From NCBI GenBank assembly GCA_026018925.1, contig JAKSZU010000007.1, positions 99,597,501-99,661,500 on the forward strand: 64,000 nucleotides of DNA. Reading direction: 5' to 3'. Source of the stretch: Tupaia tana. Its lineage: Eukaryota; Chordata; Mammalia; Scandentia; Tupaiidae. This document shows positions 1-11,735 of the stretch, one piece after another; positions within the stretch are counted from its first letter, which is position 1, and every line of letters begins with the position of its first letter. Made by a program: the position numbers and the translations under genes. The notes under the pieces were generated by a model, which saw only the letters and a list, made by a program, of their open reading frames with translations, did not search any database and was not told where the DNA came from.

Positions 1-530
1 TACTGTGCAGAAACGAGAGTCTCGTTAACTTTGGTCCCCATGAAGCCCTTCCCACTGCTGCAAGAGAAAAACACATTTTCGCCCATGTTCTCAATTGCTA
101 GGTTCTCTCCTTCCTGGGAAAACAGCCTGCAATGATGGGAATTTGCCATGAAGAGAATGACAGTAACTAAGAGAAAAGAAAGTCTCTCTACGGCTCGCCT
201 AGCAATCCGTCTGTATTAAGTGACAGCAAATGACACGATTGATTTCTAGAGACAATTTATGGTTTCTCTGGTATAAATTATTTCAGTCCTTTAAACAGTC
301 TAAGACGAAGACACAGAGATTGGCTTAGGGCCACAATTTAGGCACACAGCATGTGGGGGTGGGTCGGGAGGTTCCACGGAAAATGCTCTTTTTTAATCTC
401 CTTTTAAAATGTAAATATTTATTTGAGAATGCTAACTAATTAATGTGCTAATATCCATGAAAACTTGAGCACAGATTCTTCTCTCAGGAAGAGACAGGTA
501 GGACTTGAGAAAGAAAAAGAAAAACAAAGA
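1..530. other. No gene or clear repeat seen
   Basis: AT-rich unique-looking DNA. Confidence 0.5.
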
Positions 531-775
531 GGGGCTAGATGGTGCAGCGGCACCAAACCATAAGGCTCTGCGAGGCGACCCCTCGTGGAAGGCTCCCAGT
601 TCAAGTCCAGAGGCCACCTTGAGCATGCCAGGCACACACTCACCTCTGACCGAGGCTGGCTGAGGGCTGGGAGCGGGTTATGGCATCAAAACACTGTGGG
701 GAGCTGTACCATTTGTCTTTCTGTCTCTCTCACTCATACAAGACATACACAAATAAAATCAGAGAGAGAGAGGGT
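531..775 (+). mobile_element. SINE family U (tRNA head)
   Basis: Head GGGGCTAGATGGTGCAGCGG with B-box CAGTTCAAGTCC; body with GGGTTATGGCATCAAAAC; TCTCTCTC run; ends AAATAAAATC plus a GA repeat. Best copy of this second family in the window. Confidence 0.8.
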
Positions 776-1004
776 AAATTTGTCTCAGAACCGGTATCTT
801 TGTTTTCTTTTTATTTATTAACGTGATCTTGTTTATATTACATCAGATCACATATAACTTTACAGCGTATTACATTTCCTTTACCAGAAGGAATACCATG
901 CTTGTCAGTCAATACAGAGACATTAAAATCCCCATCTTCATCATCCAATAGCTTTTCATTTTTTCCCGATTATTATTATTATTATTCCAATTATTTTTTT
1001 AAAC
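776..1004. other. AT-rich DNA with (ATT)n
   Basis: ATTATTATTATTATT at about 970-986; otherwise nothing recognised, though an L1 3' UTR fragment follows. Confidence 0.5.
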
Positions 1005-1100
1005 AGTCAATCACTACTTGACATTTTGCTTGTGAAAAGACTTTACCAAACTTGAAATACTTCTAAGTCCAGGCCAGTTGAGAATTCTACACACAGAACC
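1005..1100 (-). mobile_element. L1 3' UTR fragment
   Basis: Resembles the 3' UTR of the L1 copies at 12.3 and 42.3 kb (GACTTTACCAAAC...CCAGGCCAGTTGAGAAT...CTACACAC). Short and diverged. Confidence 0.5.
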
Positions 1101-1311
1101 GGTATCTCCTGAGAGCTGAAGCTGGAAAGGAGGGCACGGTAAAGCTTCAGAGGAGAGGGGCCCCGTAGCCGGACCCCTGCAGGCTTTGCCCCAGATGAGC
1201 TCTGACTGTGCCCACCCGGGGCTCCTCGCTGGTTCTGTTTTCCCAGATCTCACAGGCTCTACTCTTGACAGTCGTGTGCTCGCCAAGGTCGGGCCCTCAG
1301 CAATGGCCACT

Positions 1312-1590
1312 TCTTTATCTTTAAAATTTTGCCAGAGGGTACTTATGCTTGCTGGAGAGAGGCAGGCAGAGCGAACGGAAAGCAAGTGAGAAAGCGCCCC
1401 CGGAGAGCACGGCCACTCGCAGCCCCTTCCCTTCCATCTCTCCGCCTCTCAGGATCTGGGGCATGCACACACAGGTGCCAGCATGTTTCCTTCATGCTGC
1501 AGGTCGAGGACTCGAACCACAGTCGGCCATGTGGATCCACCGCCTTCAATCGCCATGCCACCAACTAGCCATGATGGTCATGTAGATTAG
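1312..1590 (-). mobile_element. SINE family T, diverged
   Basis: From AAAATTTTGCCAGAGGGTAC at the tail side to a head containing GGACTCGAACCACAGTCGGC. Body conserved, head end degenerate. Confidence 0.75.
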
Positions 1591-2722
1591 CTGTCAGGTT
1601 CTTCCTGTCTCTCTTGAAAAAGAAGGCAGGTGGGAGAAGCAACGCCGAGCCCTGGCCTCGCACCAGCTGAGCCTTCCTTGGTTTGCAGTCACTGTCCAAG
1701 GTGTTTGTGCACCGGGGCTGGGGCTGCCGCCTCGGTGCGGTCTCTCCAGGCTCCTGAGGAAGTGCTCCCAGCAGCCCAGGAGGGTGGGCTCCGAAAGAGA
1801 AGAAGAAACAGAGTCAAGAGCATTTGGGTGGCATGGGTCTGAGGGTGATTCAACAGCCTGCTCTTCCTGCAAGAAAGAGACACTGGCCTAGCAGGCCCGG
1901 GCCTTTAAAGTGCACCCGGATGTCGGTACGCCATTGCCCTCTCCCTCCGGCTCTTTCTTTATTCTTTTTGATGTAACTCTCCTTGAGAGGGGTCATTCCT
2001 GAGTCACGGCTGGTCGAGTTACATATCAGAAAACATTCTTCAGTCCCGGAAGATTTAGGCTGACCACGTCTAGAGGCTGATTGAGGGTGCTTTAGGGAAG
2101 AAACTGATAAAGAGGGAAAGAGAAAAGCACGAGGCGGGGCAGAAAGGGGAGTCAAAGCAGCTCCTCCAACGTGACAGGGCCTCGGGTTCCTCCACCCCCA
2201 GCCCACCCTGCCTTTCAGGATGACCACGTGTGAGTGGCTGTGGTGCGTTTAGTGAGTGGCTGCGTTCTAGTGTGTAGCCGGCACGCAGCAAATAGTGAGC
2301 ATTCCAGAATTCTGTTGTGCTTTTACCTGTGATCACTTGGAGGGGCAATGAAAGAAAAAAAAGAATTCATCTCACTCCAGGATCTGCTAAAACTACTCAT
2401 TTTCTTCTCTGGGTACTGCACTCATAAACTATTTCTCCCACAAAAGACTAAGACAGGAGCCGCAGGAGCAGCCCAGAGCCCACTGCTGCTCCGGATGGGG
2501 CTGGCACACTTTCGAGGGTTGCAGGACAAAAAGGCAGTCGGGCACGGAGTCCTGACAGAGCGCCGAGGTCCAAAATACCGGCCCATTCCGAAACAAGTCG
2601 CTTGTCCACAGCTCAAGACCACAGACGCAGGACAGCTGGGGAGGACACCATGACCCCAGCGGAGCCTTCAGTGGTCTTGGGGAGTGACACTCGCCACCTA
2701 GTCGGCTGTTTGTTGCTTATTC
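1591..2722. other. No gene or clear repeat seen
   Basis: Short ORFs only, without conserved motifs or splice structure. Confidence 0.5.
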
Positions 2723-3052
2723 CAGGGCTCTCCAACACCCGGGCCTTGGACCAGTGCTGGCCAGTGCTGGTCAGTGGTCCGTTAGGAGCCGGGCCACACA
2801 GTGTGAACTGTGGCTACCCAGCAAAGCCTTGTCGGTGTTTGCAGCTGCTCCCTGTCACGCATCACTGCCTGAGTGTCACCTCCGGTTGGACCAGTGGTGA
2901 CATTAGATTCTCATAGGAGCATGAGCCCGTTGGGAACTGCGTGTGCAAGGAGTCTAGGTCGTGCACCTTCGTAAACCTTCACCCTCCCATTCTGTCAAAG
3001 AATTGTCTTCCATGAAACTGGTCCCTGGTGCCAAGAAGGTTGGAGATGGCTG
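2723..3052 (+). mobile_element. Non-autonomous hAT-type DNA transposon
   Basis: Terminal inverted repeats are CAGGGCTCTCCAACA at the left and the complement of CAGCCATCTCCAACC at the right. The 8-bp flanks (GCTTATTC and ACTTATTG) share six central bases, as expected of an old hAT duplication. Internal phrases such as GACATTAGATTCTCATAGGAG match a well-known mammalian hAT family whose name I cannot recall with certainty. Confidence 0.8.
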
Positions 3053-3719
3053 ACTTATTGGTTGTCCCTGAGACTCATTCTTGCTCTGAAACCTTCAGCA
3101 AATTCTTAGATCAAGCTCTTCTTTTTAAATATGATGCTGCCACTAAAGCATGGCATGCTCCCAGGAAGGGACAGTTTCCTATGCAAGGAAGCTTCGGAGG
3201 GACGCTCACGGGCGCCGGGTGACCTGCCTGTCACCGAGACCCTGATCGGTCACTCTTACCCCACACTCAGACCACACGACTCTGGGACATACGCGTGACT
3301 CTCGCTCTGAGATGCGCAGCTCTCCAGGGAGTGCCGCGGTTCTTCCCACACGCTCTGGAGCCTGTAGTCGCTCGGTCACACTAATCTGTACGTGCAGACC
3401 TGAACAGTCTGAAGCAGTTTGGGGTCTTTCCTCCCTGCCTGTTGTTGAAATAGAAATCTCTTAAGTGAGAAGAGGTCCAGCTACTACCTCCTGCAGTCAC
3501 TCAGATAGGATTGTCACTTCTTCTGAAAAGGTTTTGCCAACCAAATGGTCTCTGTCACAAGTCCTCAACTCTCCCCGTGGCCTGAAGCAGTAGTAGATGT
3601 GCAGACTGCCTGCGGTTCCAAACCCTTATTTACAGCAGCAGGCAGCTGGAGGGTCTGCCCCAGCCACGGCGTGCTGAACTTGGCTCCAGAGGGCCCTTCC
3701 TATGAGCTTTGCTTCACGT
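3053..3719. other. No gene or clear repeat seen
   Basis: Unique-looking DNA between a hAT element and a SINE. Confidence 0.5.
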
Positions 3720-3945
3720 TTGTGATAGAGCTCACGGGTGGGTAAGGTAAGGTGTGCGCGCTGGACTAGGACTCTCCCAGGGCTGTTCGCCAGGACCCCT
3801 CCCTCCGTCCTCCCGCCAGTTGCATCCCGGGCTATCAAGCACCTGCCTGGCTGGGGCGTTCCAGGCTGGGGATTCAGACCGTGGGGGTGGTGTGGGCACT
3901 GGCTTTCTTCAGCAGCACTTAACACTGCGCCATTGAGCCAGCCCC
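3720..3945 (-). mobile_element. SINE family U, diverged
   Basis: On the minus strand starts GGGGCTGGCTCAATGGCGCAG with a B-box-like GTCTGAATCCCCAG. The body is poorly conserved. Confidence 0.45.
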
Positions 3946-4084
3946 AGATGGCTCTTCAAAACTCCCGCCTGCTTTTCTTTTCCTGTGCTTCCTGTGACCC
4001 TACCTGGGAGTCACAAAAGTTCCTACATTTACATCAACTCTTTATATTTTGGGGTGGTTTACAAAATACTGCAACGTAAAATAT

Positions 4085-4297
4085 ACTTTTTATTTTTAAA
4101 ATTAATTTATTTATTTTGAAGAGAGCTTTTTGCTATAGGGCATGTGAGCTCGCCAGAAAGACAGAGAGAGACATTCTCCTCAGGATCTTGGGCACGCACA
4201 CGCGCCCAGTGTGAATTTAAGCCACCGGGTCCAGGACTCGAAATGCGGTGACTATGTGGAGTCCAGTGACGTAACCATTATGCCATCTGCTCGTCCC
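4085..4297 (-). mobile_element. SINE family T, internal deletion
   Basis: GCTATAGGGCATGTGAGCTC at the tail side and CCACCGGGTCCAGGACTCGA near the head. About 45 bp around the CCCCAGGGG core is missing. Confidence 0.88.
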
Positions 4298-4747
4298 ACT
4301 TTTAATTTTTTAATCATACTTTTATAGATTAAAAAATACAATAAACTCCACCTGACTGTAGTCTACCTCTTTCTGAACATATGAACAGGTCTTTATGCAG
4401 TTGTAATTTGCATACATGTTCCATTTTTTTAATTTTGTGATTTATATTCAACATTCATCTATAGAATCATCATTCTGTGTTGATATATTCTGTTATTTAT
4501 TTTTAAAGATTATGTTGTAACTATTTTATTATATTTATAAAGCTGGCTTACTTAAAATTCCTCTATTGTTTAAAAAAAATGGATTTTTTCCTATTTTTTC
4601 CCCATGAGCTAAATAGGGCTGCTATAAGAAAATCTTTGTACAAGAAGGTTAAAATCTAAATGAAAAAAACTATATTACTTCTCCTAGTTTTGCTAATTAT
4701 TATGTTTGAAACATGTTAACATTACACACTCAAAAGCACAGCTAGAT

Positions 4748-5012
4748 GTTTTGTTTTTGTTTTTGTTTTTTAATAAATATAGAGATTTTTGCTATATAGC
4801 GTGTGCACTTTCCAGAGAGACAGAGACAGAAAGCGAGAAATCCCCCCCGGGGGGATGGCCACGCCGCAGTCCCTTCTCCTCCGTTCTCCTCCCGGGATCC
4901 TGGGCATGGCTGCATGCCCAGCGTGAGTTTAAACTGCCAGGTCCGGGGCTTGAGCTGCTGTTGACTGCATGGGAGTCCAGCGATGTAACCATCACACTAC
5001 CTGCTGATCCCT
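4748..5012 (-). mobile_element. SINE family T
   Basis: Full-length antisense copy: T-rich tail, GCTATATAGCGTGTGCAC, CCCCCCCGGGGGGATGGCC core, and head ending ACTACCTGCTGATCCC. Confidence 0.9.
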
Positions 5013-5136
5013 TGTTGATTTTTTTTTCCTAAATACAACTAAATTGTAACGCATCAGGCCGCTCTATTGCAACACTGAATTGTCTGTTGAAGACTACCCT
5101 ACACAACTTTCACTAAGGTACGTAAGTTGATCTTAA

Positions 5137-5393
5137 CTTTTTTTTTTTTAAGTTTTTGTCATAGGGTGTATGTGCTTACTAGAGAGAGACAGAGAAACAG
5201 AGGGAAAAGGAAAGTGAGAAATCACCCCACAGGGGGAATTACCACATTGCAATCTTTTCTCCATTTTCCTTCTAAGATTTTGGGCATGCACACACGCACC
5301 CAGTATAATTTTTAAGCCACCAGGTCTGGGACTAGAACCATGGTCGGCCATGTGGAAATCCAGTGCCTTAACCACCATGCTACGTCCTGGCCC
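5137..5393 (-). mobile_element. SINE family T
   Basis: Full-length, older copy with fewer CpGs: TTTTTGTCATAGGGTG, CACCCCACAGGGGGAATTAC, CCACCAGGTCTGGGACTAGA, head end CTACGTCCTGGCCCC. Confidence 0.88.
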
Positions 5394-6334
5394 CATCTTT
5401 ATTATTATTATTACTTTTAAATTCTGTTGTTCCCCACCAATATCACTATTTCTTCCTAGATTCAATGACATATCTTAATACTATTATGTAACTCAGCTGT
5501 GCTGGGGATGGCTTAACTACTTCAGCCTGTGTTCAGATGTTGTACTGCGGTATTCCAAACCAGGAGCTCACTGCGTTCACACTGTCAGACCCTCATAACG
5601 AACCTCCTGATACTGTAGGCCTCAAGCTCAGGATTTTCTTTTTTCCAGAGGGAGAGGGTTGAACCTAAAGACTGGTATGGTAGTTCATGTTAGAACAAAA
5701 GACATTCTGCCAGCTCAGAGCTGGGTGTACTTAGTACTCCAGGGCCCAGACTAGAGCCTTGCCCTTTTGACCCATGGGTGTTACACACTGAAGTAGCAGA
5801 GGGCGGGAGGGTGACCTTGTACGGAACTGAATGAAGCTTCTGAAGGCCTTCCTCAGGGGCGGGCCTGCTCATCCAGTCCTAGTGTCTCCAAAGTACAAAT
5901 GTCCCACTGAAAGCAGCTGGGACAGAGACACCCTAGTATACACTGGGGCACGACTTTCCTTCCGCCACGTCCACACCTCCGGGCACCTCAGCCAGCAAGA
6001 GATCCTTTACAGAGAACAGGCATGGGGTCCGGGCCATGCTCCTGACTGCTGATGCTTTCCTAATAGTAAGAGCAGTTCTCAGAGAAGTAACAAAATAGAC
6101 ATGCAAGACATCAGCCCCCGATTTTTCACTTATTACGAGAGACCATTTTTAGTTTTGATTATGAGTTAACATAAATGTATTAATTATTTCTAAGCATTGC
6201 ATTAAATTAGCATTAAATAAATGTAATCAGAACAAACTTAACTTAGGTGATACAAACACGGTCGCATTTTTCATTGCATGTGGGGTATCAATGAATAACT
6301 CAGACTTTCCCCAGCTCTTGGGGAGCCGGTCCAA
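5394..6334. other. No gene seen
   Basis: (ATT)n at 5,400-5,413 next to a SINE head; AT-rich at 6,120-6,250. No coding signature. Confidence 0.5.
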
Positions 6335-6525
6335 GGCCCATGCTTGGAGTCACACCAGAGTGAGGGCTTACAAGCCAAAGACAGCTGGCCTTGTCTCGGT
6401 CTGACTGACCGTGTCCTTTTCCTCATTTGTAAATACAGGTAGTAGTAGAACCAGAGGGTCATTATGAGGACCAAGTACGGCACCACCAGGAAAGAGCTTA
6501 GGGTAGTGTCTGGCAGAGTAAGTGC
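6335..6525 (+). repeat. MIR-like ancient SINE
   Basis: TGTCCTTTTCCTCATTTGTA then GTCATTATGAGGACCAAGTA fits the MIR core and 3' part. Confidence 0.5.
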
Positions 6526-6689
6526 CCGGATGGCAGCCAGGGTTCAGCAGGAGAAAGGTTCAAGAAAACTTAGTGAAGGAAAACGTAAAGAGCAGGAAAG
6601 CTCTGGCTTTAGCGTACCACTTCACGGAAGAAGTCAGCTACGCATTGAAACACCACCGAAGACTGCACGGGTTCAGTAGAAACACCAGA

Positions 6690-7345
6690 TATGGCTGAAT
6701 GCACAGTTGATAACAAACAGAAACAGTAATAAAAACTGGATGCCATTTATAAAATACCCAGAATCGCTAAAGTTTCCAGGAGTAGAAATAGCAGAAAGGT
6801 ATAAAATATGATGGATAAATGTTTCAAATTCTGTTGAAAGACATAGAAAAAGACATGATATTTAAGAGGATTACTTGTCATAACTTTGCTAGTTCGCCTC
6901 TAAATTACTATATACATTCAATATGGTCCAACATAAACTCCAGGAAAAATTTTTGAGAAACTTCACAAACTGATGTCAAAATGCACATGGAAGAATTGAT
7001 TCTCAAATAGTTAAGTCAATTTTACATGCACACACACACACACACACACAGCAAAGAGGAAACTGTCCCTATAAAACAGAATGGCATGTGTATATAACAG
7101 CACAGCAGATGAAGGAAACAGTGCAGATGAGAATGCCCACGAACAGAGCATGGGTGTAAGGAGACTTGTTATATGATAAAGGGGGGGGGGAATAAACTGT
7201 TTAACGGATACTTTTGAGGAAGCTGCCTCAAATTTAGATTTCTGCTTCATGTCATGTAGACACTGAACCCCCAGATGGCTTATAAGCCAAAATGTAAAAT
7301 GTAAAAGTTCAAAGGTAGCCGAAGAAAACAATAGAAAAAGCTTTC
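6690..7345 (+). mobile_element. Ancient L1 fragment (ORF2 region)
   Basis: Phrases such as TCCAACATAAACTCCAGG, AAACTTCACAAACTGATG and the end AATGTAAAAGTTCAAAGG line up in order with the later ORF2 region of old L1M elements. Highly diverged; carries the (CA)n. Confidence 0.6.
7028..7050. repeat. (CA)n microsatellite
   Basis: About 11 CA dinucleotides within an old L1 fragment. Confidence 0.95.
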
Positions 7346-7349
7346 TTTA

Positions 7350-7565
7350 CATTTTTTCCAGTGTGTGTTTTCAGCAGAGAGACAGACAGGAAAGCTCTCC
7401 CCGATGGGACCTGGGCACACGGCAGTTCTCCATTCTGTCAGGATTTGGGGCATGCACACCTGCCCAGCGTGTCTTTCAAGCCACTAGGGCCGGGATTCAA
7501 ACCATGCGGTTGGCTGCATGGGGTCTGGCTCCCTAACCCGCAGGCCCAGGGGGCGCTCAGAAAAG
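7350..7565 (-). mobile_element. SINE family T-like, diverged
   Basis: TTTCCAGTGTGTGTTTTCAG tail side; GGGGCATGCACACCTGCCCA; head side GGGATTCAAACCATGCGG. Inserted in an old L1. Confidence 0.7.
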
Positions 7566-8146
7566 GCTCCAAGCACAGGCTACAGGCAGACCCTTGCTGG
7601 GTCTCACTGCAGGGAAGGAATGGTTTCTAGCAACATCGCACAATGGACGGTGTTAGCCGTATACTAGCACATGAAAGCGATACTTAATTATAAAAGAAAT
7701 GCTGACTAATCACGGAAGAGTCAGCAGTTCAGTGTAAGGAATGAGGAGACGTGGCCAGCTTGGTCCCACAGAGGCAGGCTGTGAGGTCTCAGGTGTCTCC
7801 CACGCATCTGTCTGTCAAGGACGCACCTAACAGGACAAAGACTCCCCTGTGGTTGGCTCTAAAGCTGAGCACCCTAAGCCATCACGAGCTGCACATTGTT
7901 TGGTGTCACCCCACTCCTGCCTGTCCCCGTGTCACTGGGATGTATATCCAGGAAATATCAGAGAGCTAACCAGAAACGTGCCGTTCTTATAGACCAACAC
8001 CATGGGTTCTCAGGGGAGAATGAGCCTCTGTAAGCCTCCATGTTCCTGTAGAAGCAAGCCCCATTTGGATGAACATGGATTCCCTTCCAGCTCACTGGCC
8101 CCTGCTCACCTGGGTAGCTACCCTCCCGTGCTAGCTTGAATGAACT

Positions 8147-8840
8147 CTGCTTGCCTGGCAAGCTCAGGGCAGACCTCTTTATTTCAGATTGGCATAACCA
8201 CTGGGGAAAAATAGCGAAAAGGAAAATGAATATGAATAGGCAGTGTGCAAAAGGCAAACCCGACGGCTTATAGTTAGATAAAGAGATCCTCAATCCACAG
8301 TAGTAAGAGACATACAAAGTAAAGCACCAATAACATACCATTTAATATTCACTGAGTAGGCAAAAACTACAGCTCCTTGTATTCAGTAAGTTCTTGGGGG
8401 AACAAGAACTTCCACGCCTATCTGGTGGGAGAGGGAACTGGCACAGTCTTCCAGCAAAGACTGGCAGGGCTTGGGGATCTGAACCTGCGCATCCTACAAC
8501 ACAGCGTCGCTCTGAGCTGCCTGGGAAGGCTGACACAGGCCCATGGGAAGGCAATCAGCCATGTTACCTGTAGCAGCAAATGCTTGTCCTTCATTAGATA
8601 GGATAGAATGCAACTCTCTGACCCCACCAGCGACCAGAATTTTAAATGGTATGTTATTGTTGCTTTACTTTGCATATCTCTTACTACTGTGCATTAAGGA
8701 TCTCTTTATCTAAGTCCTCAGGTTCGTCTTTTGCACGCTGCCTATTCATATTTATTTTCCTTTTCTCTATTCTTCTCCAGTGGTTATGCCAATCTGAAAT
8801 AAAGAGGTCTGCCCCGAGCTTGCCAGGCAAGCAGAGTTCA
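8147..8840. repeat. Inverted repeat, arms about 195 bp, loop about 300 bp
   Basis: The left arm (8,147-8,346) is the reverse complement of the right arm (8,638-8,840), with scattered differences. Both contain an AATAAAGAGGTCTGCCC phrase in their own sense and both start near AAATGGTATGTTATTG. The loop resembles the 3' end of an ancient L1. The arms may be two copies of an unrecognised old repeat (possibly LTR ends, given AATAAA) in opposite orientation. Confidence 0.85.
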
Positions 8841-9884
8841 CAGCCCTGCGTGAAGAGCAGGACGTCTAACGAGACACCGCCATGTAAACTGAAAGCACAT
8901 GCACACACAGAATACCACGGATCCCTGCTTATCAAGAGACACAGGCTGAACATCTCGGAGGGTGTACCTGCTTACTGCTGAGGACGGGAAAGGGAAAAGG
9001 GAGACTAAGCAGAGAAGGAAAATTTAAAAAGAAAGGGGCCTTATGGGATCCAACCTGAACTCATGCCATGACTGGAAAGGAGCATGATTAACAGAATCTC
9101 TGCTCCTAAACTGAAGAACTTTTCAAATAAAGCGCGCACAGCATGGAATGGGGTGTCCCAAGAGGATGCACTTGGTCTCTGTAGGAGCTTTTTCTGAGCA
9201 CATGGGCGCATGTGAGCACCTCAGGCCAGAAAATACAGATTAGGGCCCTATTTGCAAATTGGTGAACTGGGATTCTCTCCAGACTGTTCTTCAACCCCTG
9301 AAGCGCTTTCTCATTCTGCAAGGCTGATAAGATCCGAGTAGGGAGGGGAGGCCTGGTTTCTTGTCCCTGAGAAGTTCGTGACAACGATCCCCAGGAAGAG
9401 GTGTCCTGGAAACGCGATTCGTCCATCTGGGCAGTGTTCTCCCTGCCCCTCCCCTGCACACTGGCAGCAGCAAGCGTGGTGGCTGTCATCCAGAGAATGT
9501 GAAGCCAGCTTTGCTCCAGGCGAGCATCCAGAGAGTGATTTGGGTTCTCTGGCTGCAGAGCCCTGACTTTAAGGAGGCCCAGGGCTCTGCTGACCGCCTC
9601 GGCGAGGCTCTGCGGGTGGAAGAGGGAGCGAGGCTGGAGGCCTCGGCCGTGCTCGGGTGCGTGTGACCTCACTTCGTGTTCTGTGCTTGCTCTGGGATGA
9701 CCTGATGTGTGGGAGTGCTTTAAGAGCCAGTGGCTAAGCGTGGCCTAGGACCCCGAGGGTCTGCATCAGCGGGGGCTTACTTACTTGTTTCAGATGTGGG
9801 CCCCTCCAAGTTGGGTATGAAGGTTAGCTGGGTAGATGTTTCCTTATGAGCGCGAGGTCTGTGGGAAGACTGGAGTGGTCCGGC
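8841..9884. other. No gene accepted
   Basis: Contains a 188-codon minus-strand ORF (9,106-9,672) that lacks recognisable domains or splice sites; treated as chance. Confidence 0.5.
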
Positions 9885-10055
9885 CACAGCAGCATGCGCT
9901 GCTAAGACACTGCTCAGCAGGCTGGGGTCACAGGGGAGGCCTGAGTTCAATTCCCACATTCACCTAAAGGCCGGGCACGGTGGTGTGACCCTGAAGCCAT
10001 GGCTAGGAAGCTGAGGCAGGAGATCACTACCTGGAAGGCCCTAAGTTCAAAAATA
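9885..10055 (+). mobile_element. Chimeric tRNA-like/7SL-like SINE
   Basis: The left half ends in a B-box-like GAGTTCAATTCCCAC. The right half reads GGCCGGGCACGGTGGTGTGA, then AGCTGAGGCAGGAGATCAC, matching the start of 7SL-derived monomers (Alu/B1/Tu). 7SL SINEs are known only from Euarchontoglires. A single, diverged copy. Confidence 0.65.
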
Positions 10056-10267
10056 AGTAAGTAGAGTGTGTTTACCTTTTCAGTGTGGGAGAAACACCAT
10101 TCATTAACAAAGAAGCAGGTACCTACATGGGGTGATGAAAGGCCCCGAGAGTCCTTCGAACACATCGGATGTCCTCCCATGCCCTCAAAGTCACGTTACT
10201 CTTTTTAATAGTAAACACTACCATTTTATAGTGTGACCGCTATTAATAAGCAAAATTTCATTTCACA

Positions 10268-10502
10268 ATTTTGCTATTTTTGCCATAGGGCACATGCCCT
10301 TGCCAGAGACAGAGAGAGAAATCAGGAAATCATCACCTGGAAGGATGGCCACATCAAAATCTCTTCTCCACTCTCCTCCAGGGGTTCTGGGCACACACGC
10401 ATGCATCCAGCATGAGTTACAAGCCGCCAGGTCTGGGACTCAAACCGTGGTCAACCACATGCGTGTCCAGCACCTCAACCACCACACCACCTGCTGGCCC
10501 CC
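10268..10502 (-). mobile_element. SINE family T
   Basis: TTTTTGCCATAGGGCACATG to CCACACCACCTGCTGGCCCC. Full length with CCAGGTCTGGGACTCAAACC near the head. Confidence 0.9.
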
Positions 10503-10622
10503 ACAGGTGCACTTTACATAAAGTGTGATGAGGGGGAGGGACCTGGACGCTAGCCCAGAGGCTCCCCGAGGCAGGCAGGGCAGGCTGGCTCAGGTGCCGG
10601 CTCTCTCATCACCTCAAAGTCT

Positions 10623-10719
10623 CCCCAGGATTCCGCTGCCGGGGGGCCTGTCTCTCCCCAGGATTTCGCTGCCGGGGGCCTGTCTCTCCCCAGGATTCCG
10701 CTGCCAGGGGCCTGTCTCT
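10623..10719. repeat. Short tandem repeat, three copies of 32-33 bp
   Basis: Three consecutive near-identical units start CCCCAGGAT and end GGGGCCTGTCTCT (33, 32 and 32 bp). They differ at a few positions. Confidence 0.9.
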
Positions 10720-10862
10720 GTCCCTGTTGGTGTCAGGCATGCTGACTTCCATCTGATGGCCTGATGGCCTGTGGTCACAGGCAACGATAACTGCAGCTGC
10801 AGCGACACCAACTACCCACTGGGCACTCGGTGTGTGTCTGTACTACAGAAAATGCTTCTGCA

Positions 10863-11035
10863 TGGGCCAGCAGGTGGTGTCGTGGCTGAGGCACTAGCCT
10901 CCCACATGCCTGACCATGGTTTGAGTCCTAGACCTGGCATCTGGTTTTCTCACTTTCTCTTTCTCTCTCTGGTGAGCGCATGTGCACTATAGCAAAATTT
11001 AAAAATAATAATAATAAATAAAACTAAATAAATGT
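10863..11035 (+). mobile_element. SINE family T, short-body subfamily
   Basis: Head GGGCCAGCAGGTGGTGTCGT with B-box GGTTTGAGTCCTAG, then almost directly TCTCACTTTC and an A-rich tail with AATAAT repeats. Confidence 0.88.
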
Positions 11036-11464
11036 TAAAAAAAGAAGAAAATGCACATATGTCAACTCTGACCTTCTTACCACCCTTAAAATTTCCATCA
11101 TTTATTTATCTTATTTATTAATAAATAAGAACAGAGGGGGAGGGGAGTCATCTGCCAATGACCACACAGCCAGTGCCTGGGGGAGCCAGAACCCATTTGT
11201 TTCAGGCTCTGAATACCAGATTATTGACCCTTACTTTAATCCTTTATTCCCGTTACGCTGATCCTCTGTGATCCAGAAAACTGCAACCAGGTGTTAATTT
11301 ATGAAAACAACAATTTGGGATAGATTTATGACTTACTGCTCATTCATTCATGTTATTAATATTTACAATGAGGAGCAAATAATGCTGTATTTTATTAATA
11401 TAATGAATATCTGCTGTGAACTATAATTGATCATAGTAACGATATCATTATAAATGACAAATAT

Positions 11465-11735
11465 AGGACCAGCTGGTGGTGTGGTAGTTAAGGAAGCTGG
11501 ATTTCACATGGCCAACTGCGTTCTGAATCCCAGACCTGGTGGCTTGAGAAACACACCAGATACGTGTGCTTGCATACCCAAAAATCCCAAAAGGGGTTAG
11601 AAATAGAGAAGAAGTTGCAATGTGACCATTCCCCATGTGGGCTGCTTTCTCACTTTATCTGTCTCTTCTGTCCTTCTCTCTGTCTCTCTGGCTCTCTCCA
11701 GCAATTATATGCACCCTCTGGCAAAATTTAAAAAA
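11465..11735 (+). mobile_element. SINE family T
   Basis: Head GGACCAGCTGGTGGTGTGGT, B-box-like TTCTGAATCCCAGACC, full body, tail after CCCTCTGGCAAAATTT. Confidence 0.88.

Noticed and set aside
9106-9672. 188-codon minus-strand ORF
   Set aside because: No domain, signal peptide or splice context; overlapped by other ORFs. Only interspecies conservation could revive it.
10863-10940. tRNA genes (A-box and B-box sequences at many sites)
   Set aside because: They are SINE heads: no proper acceptor-stem pairing and always followed by the same SINE body.
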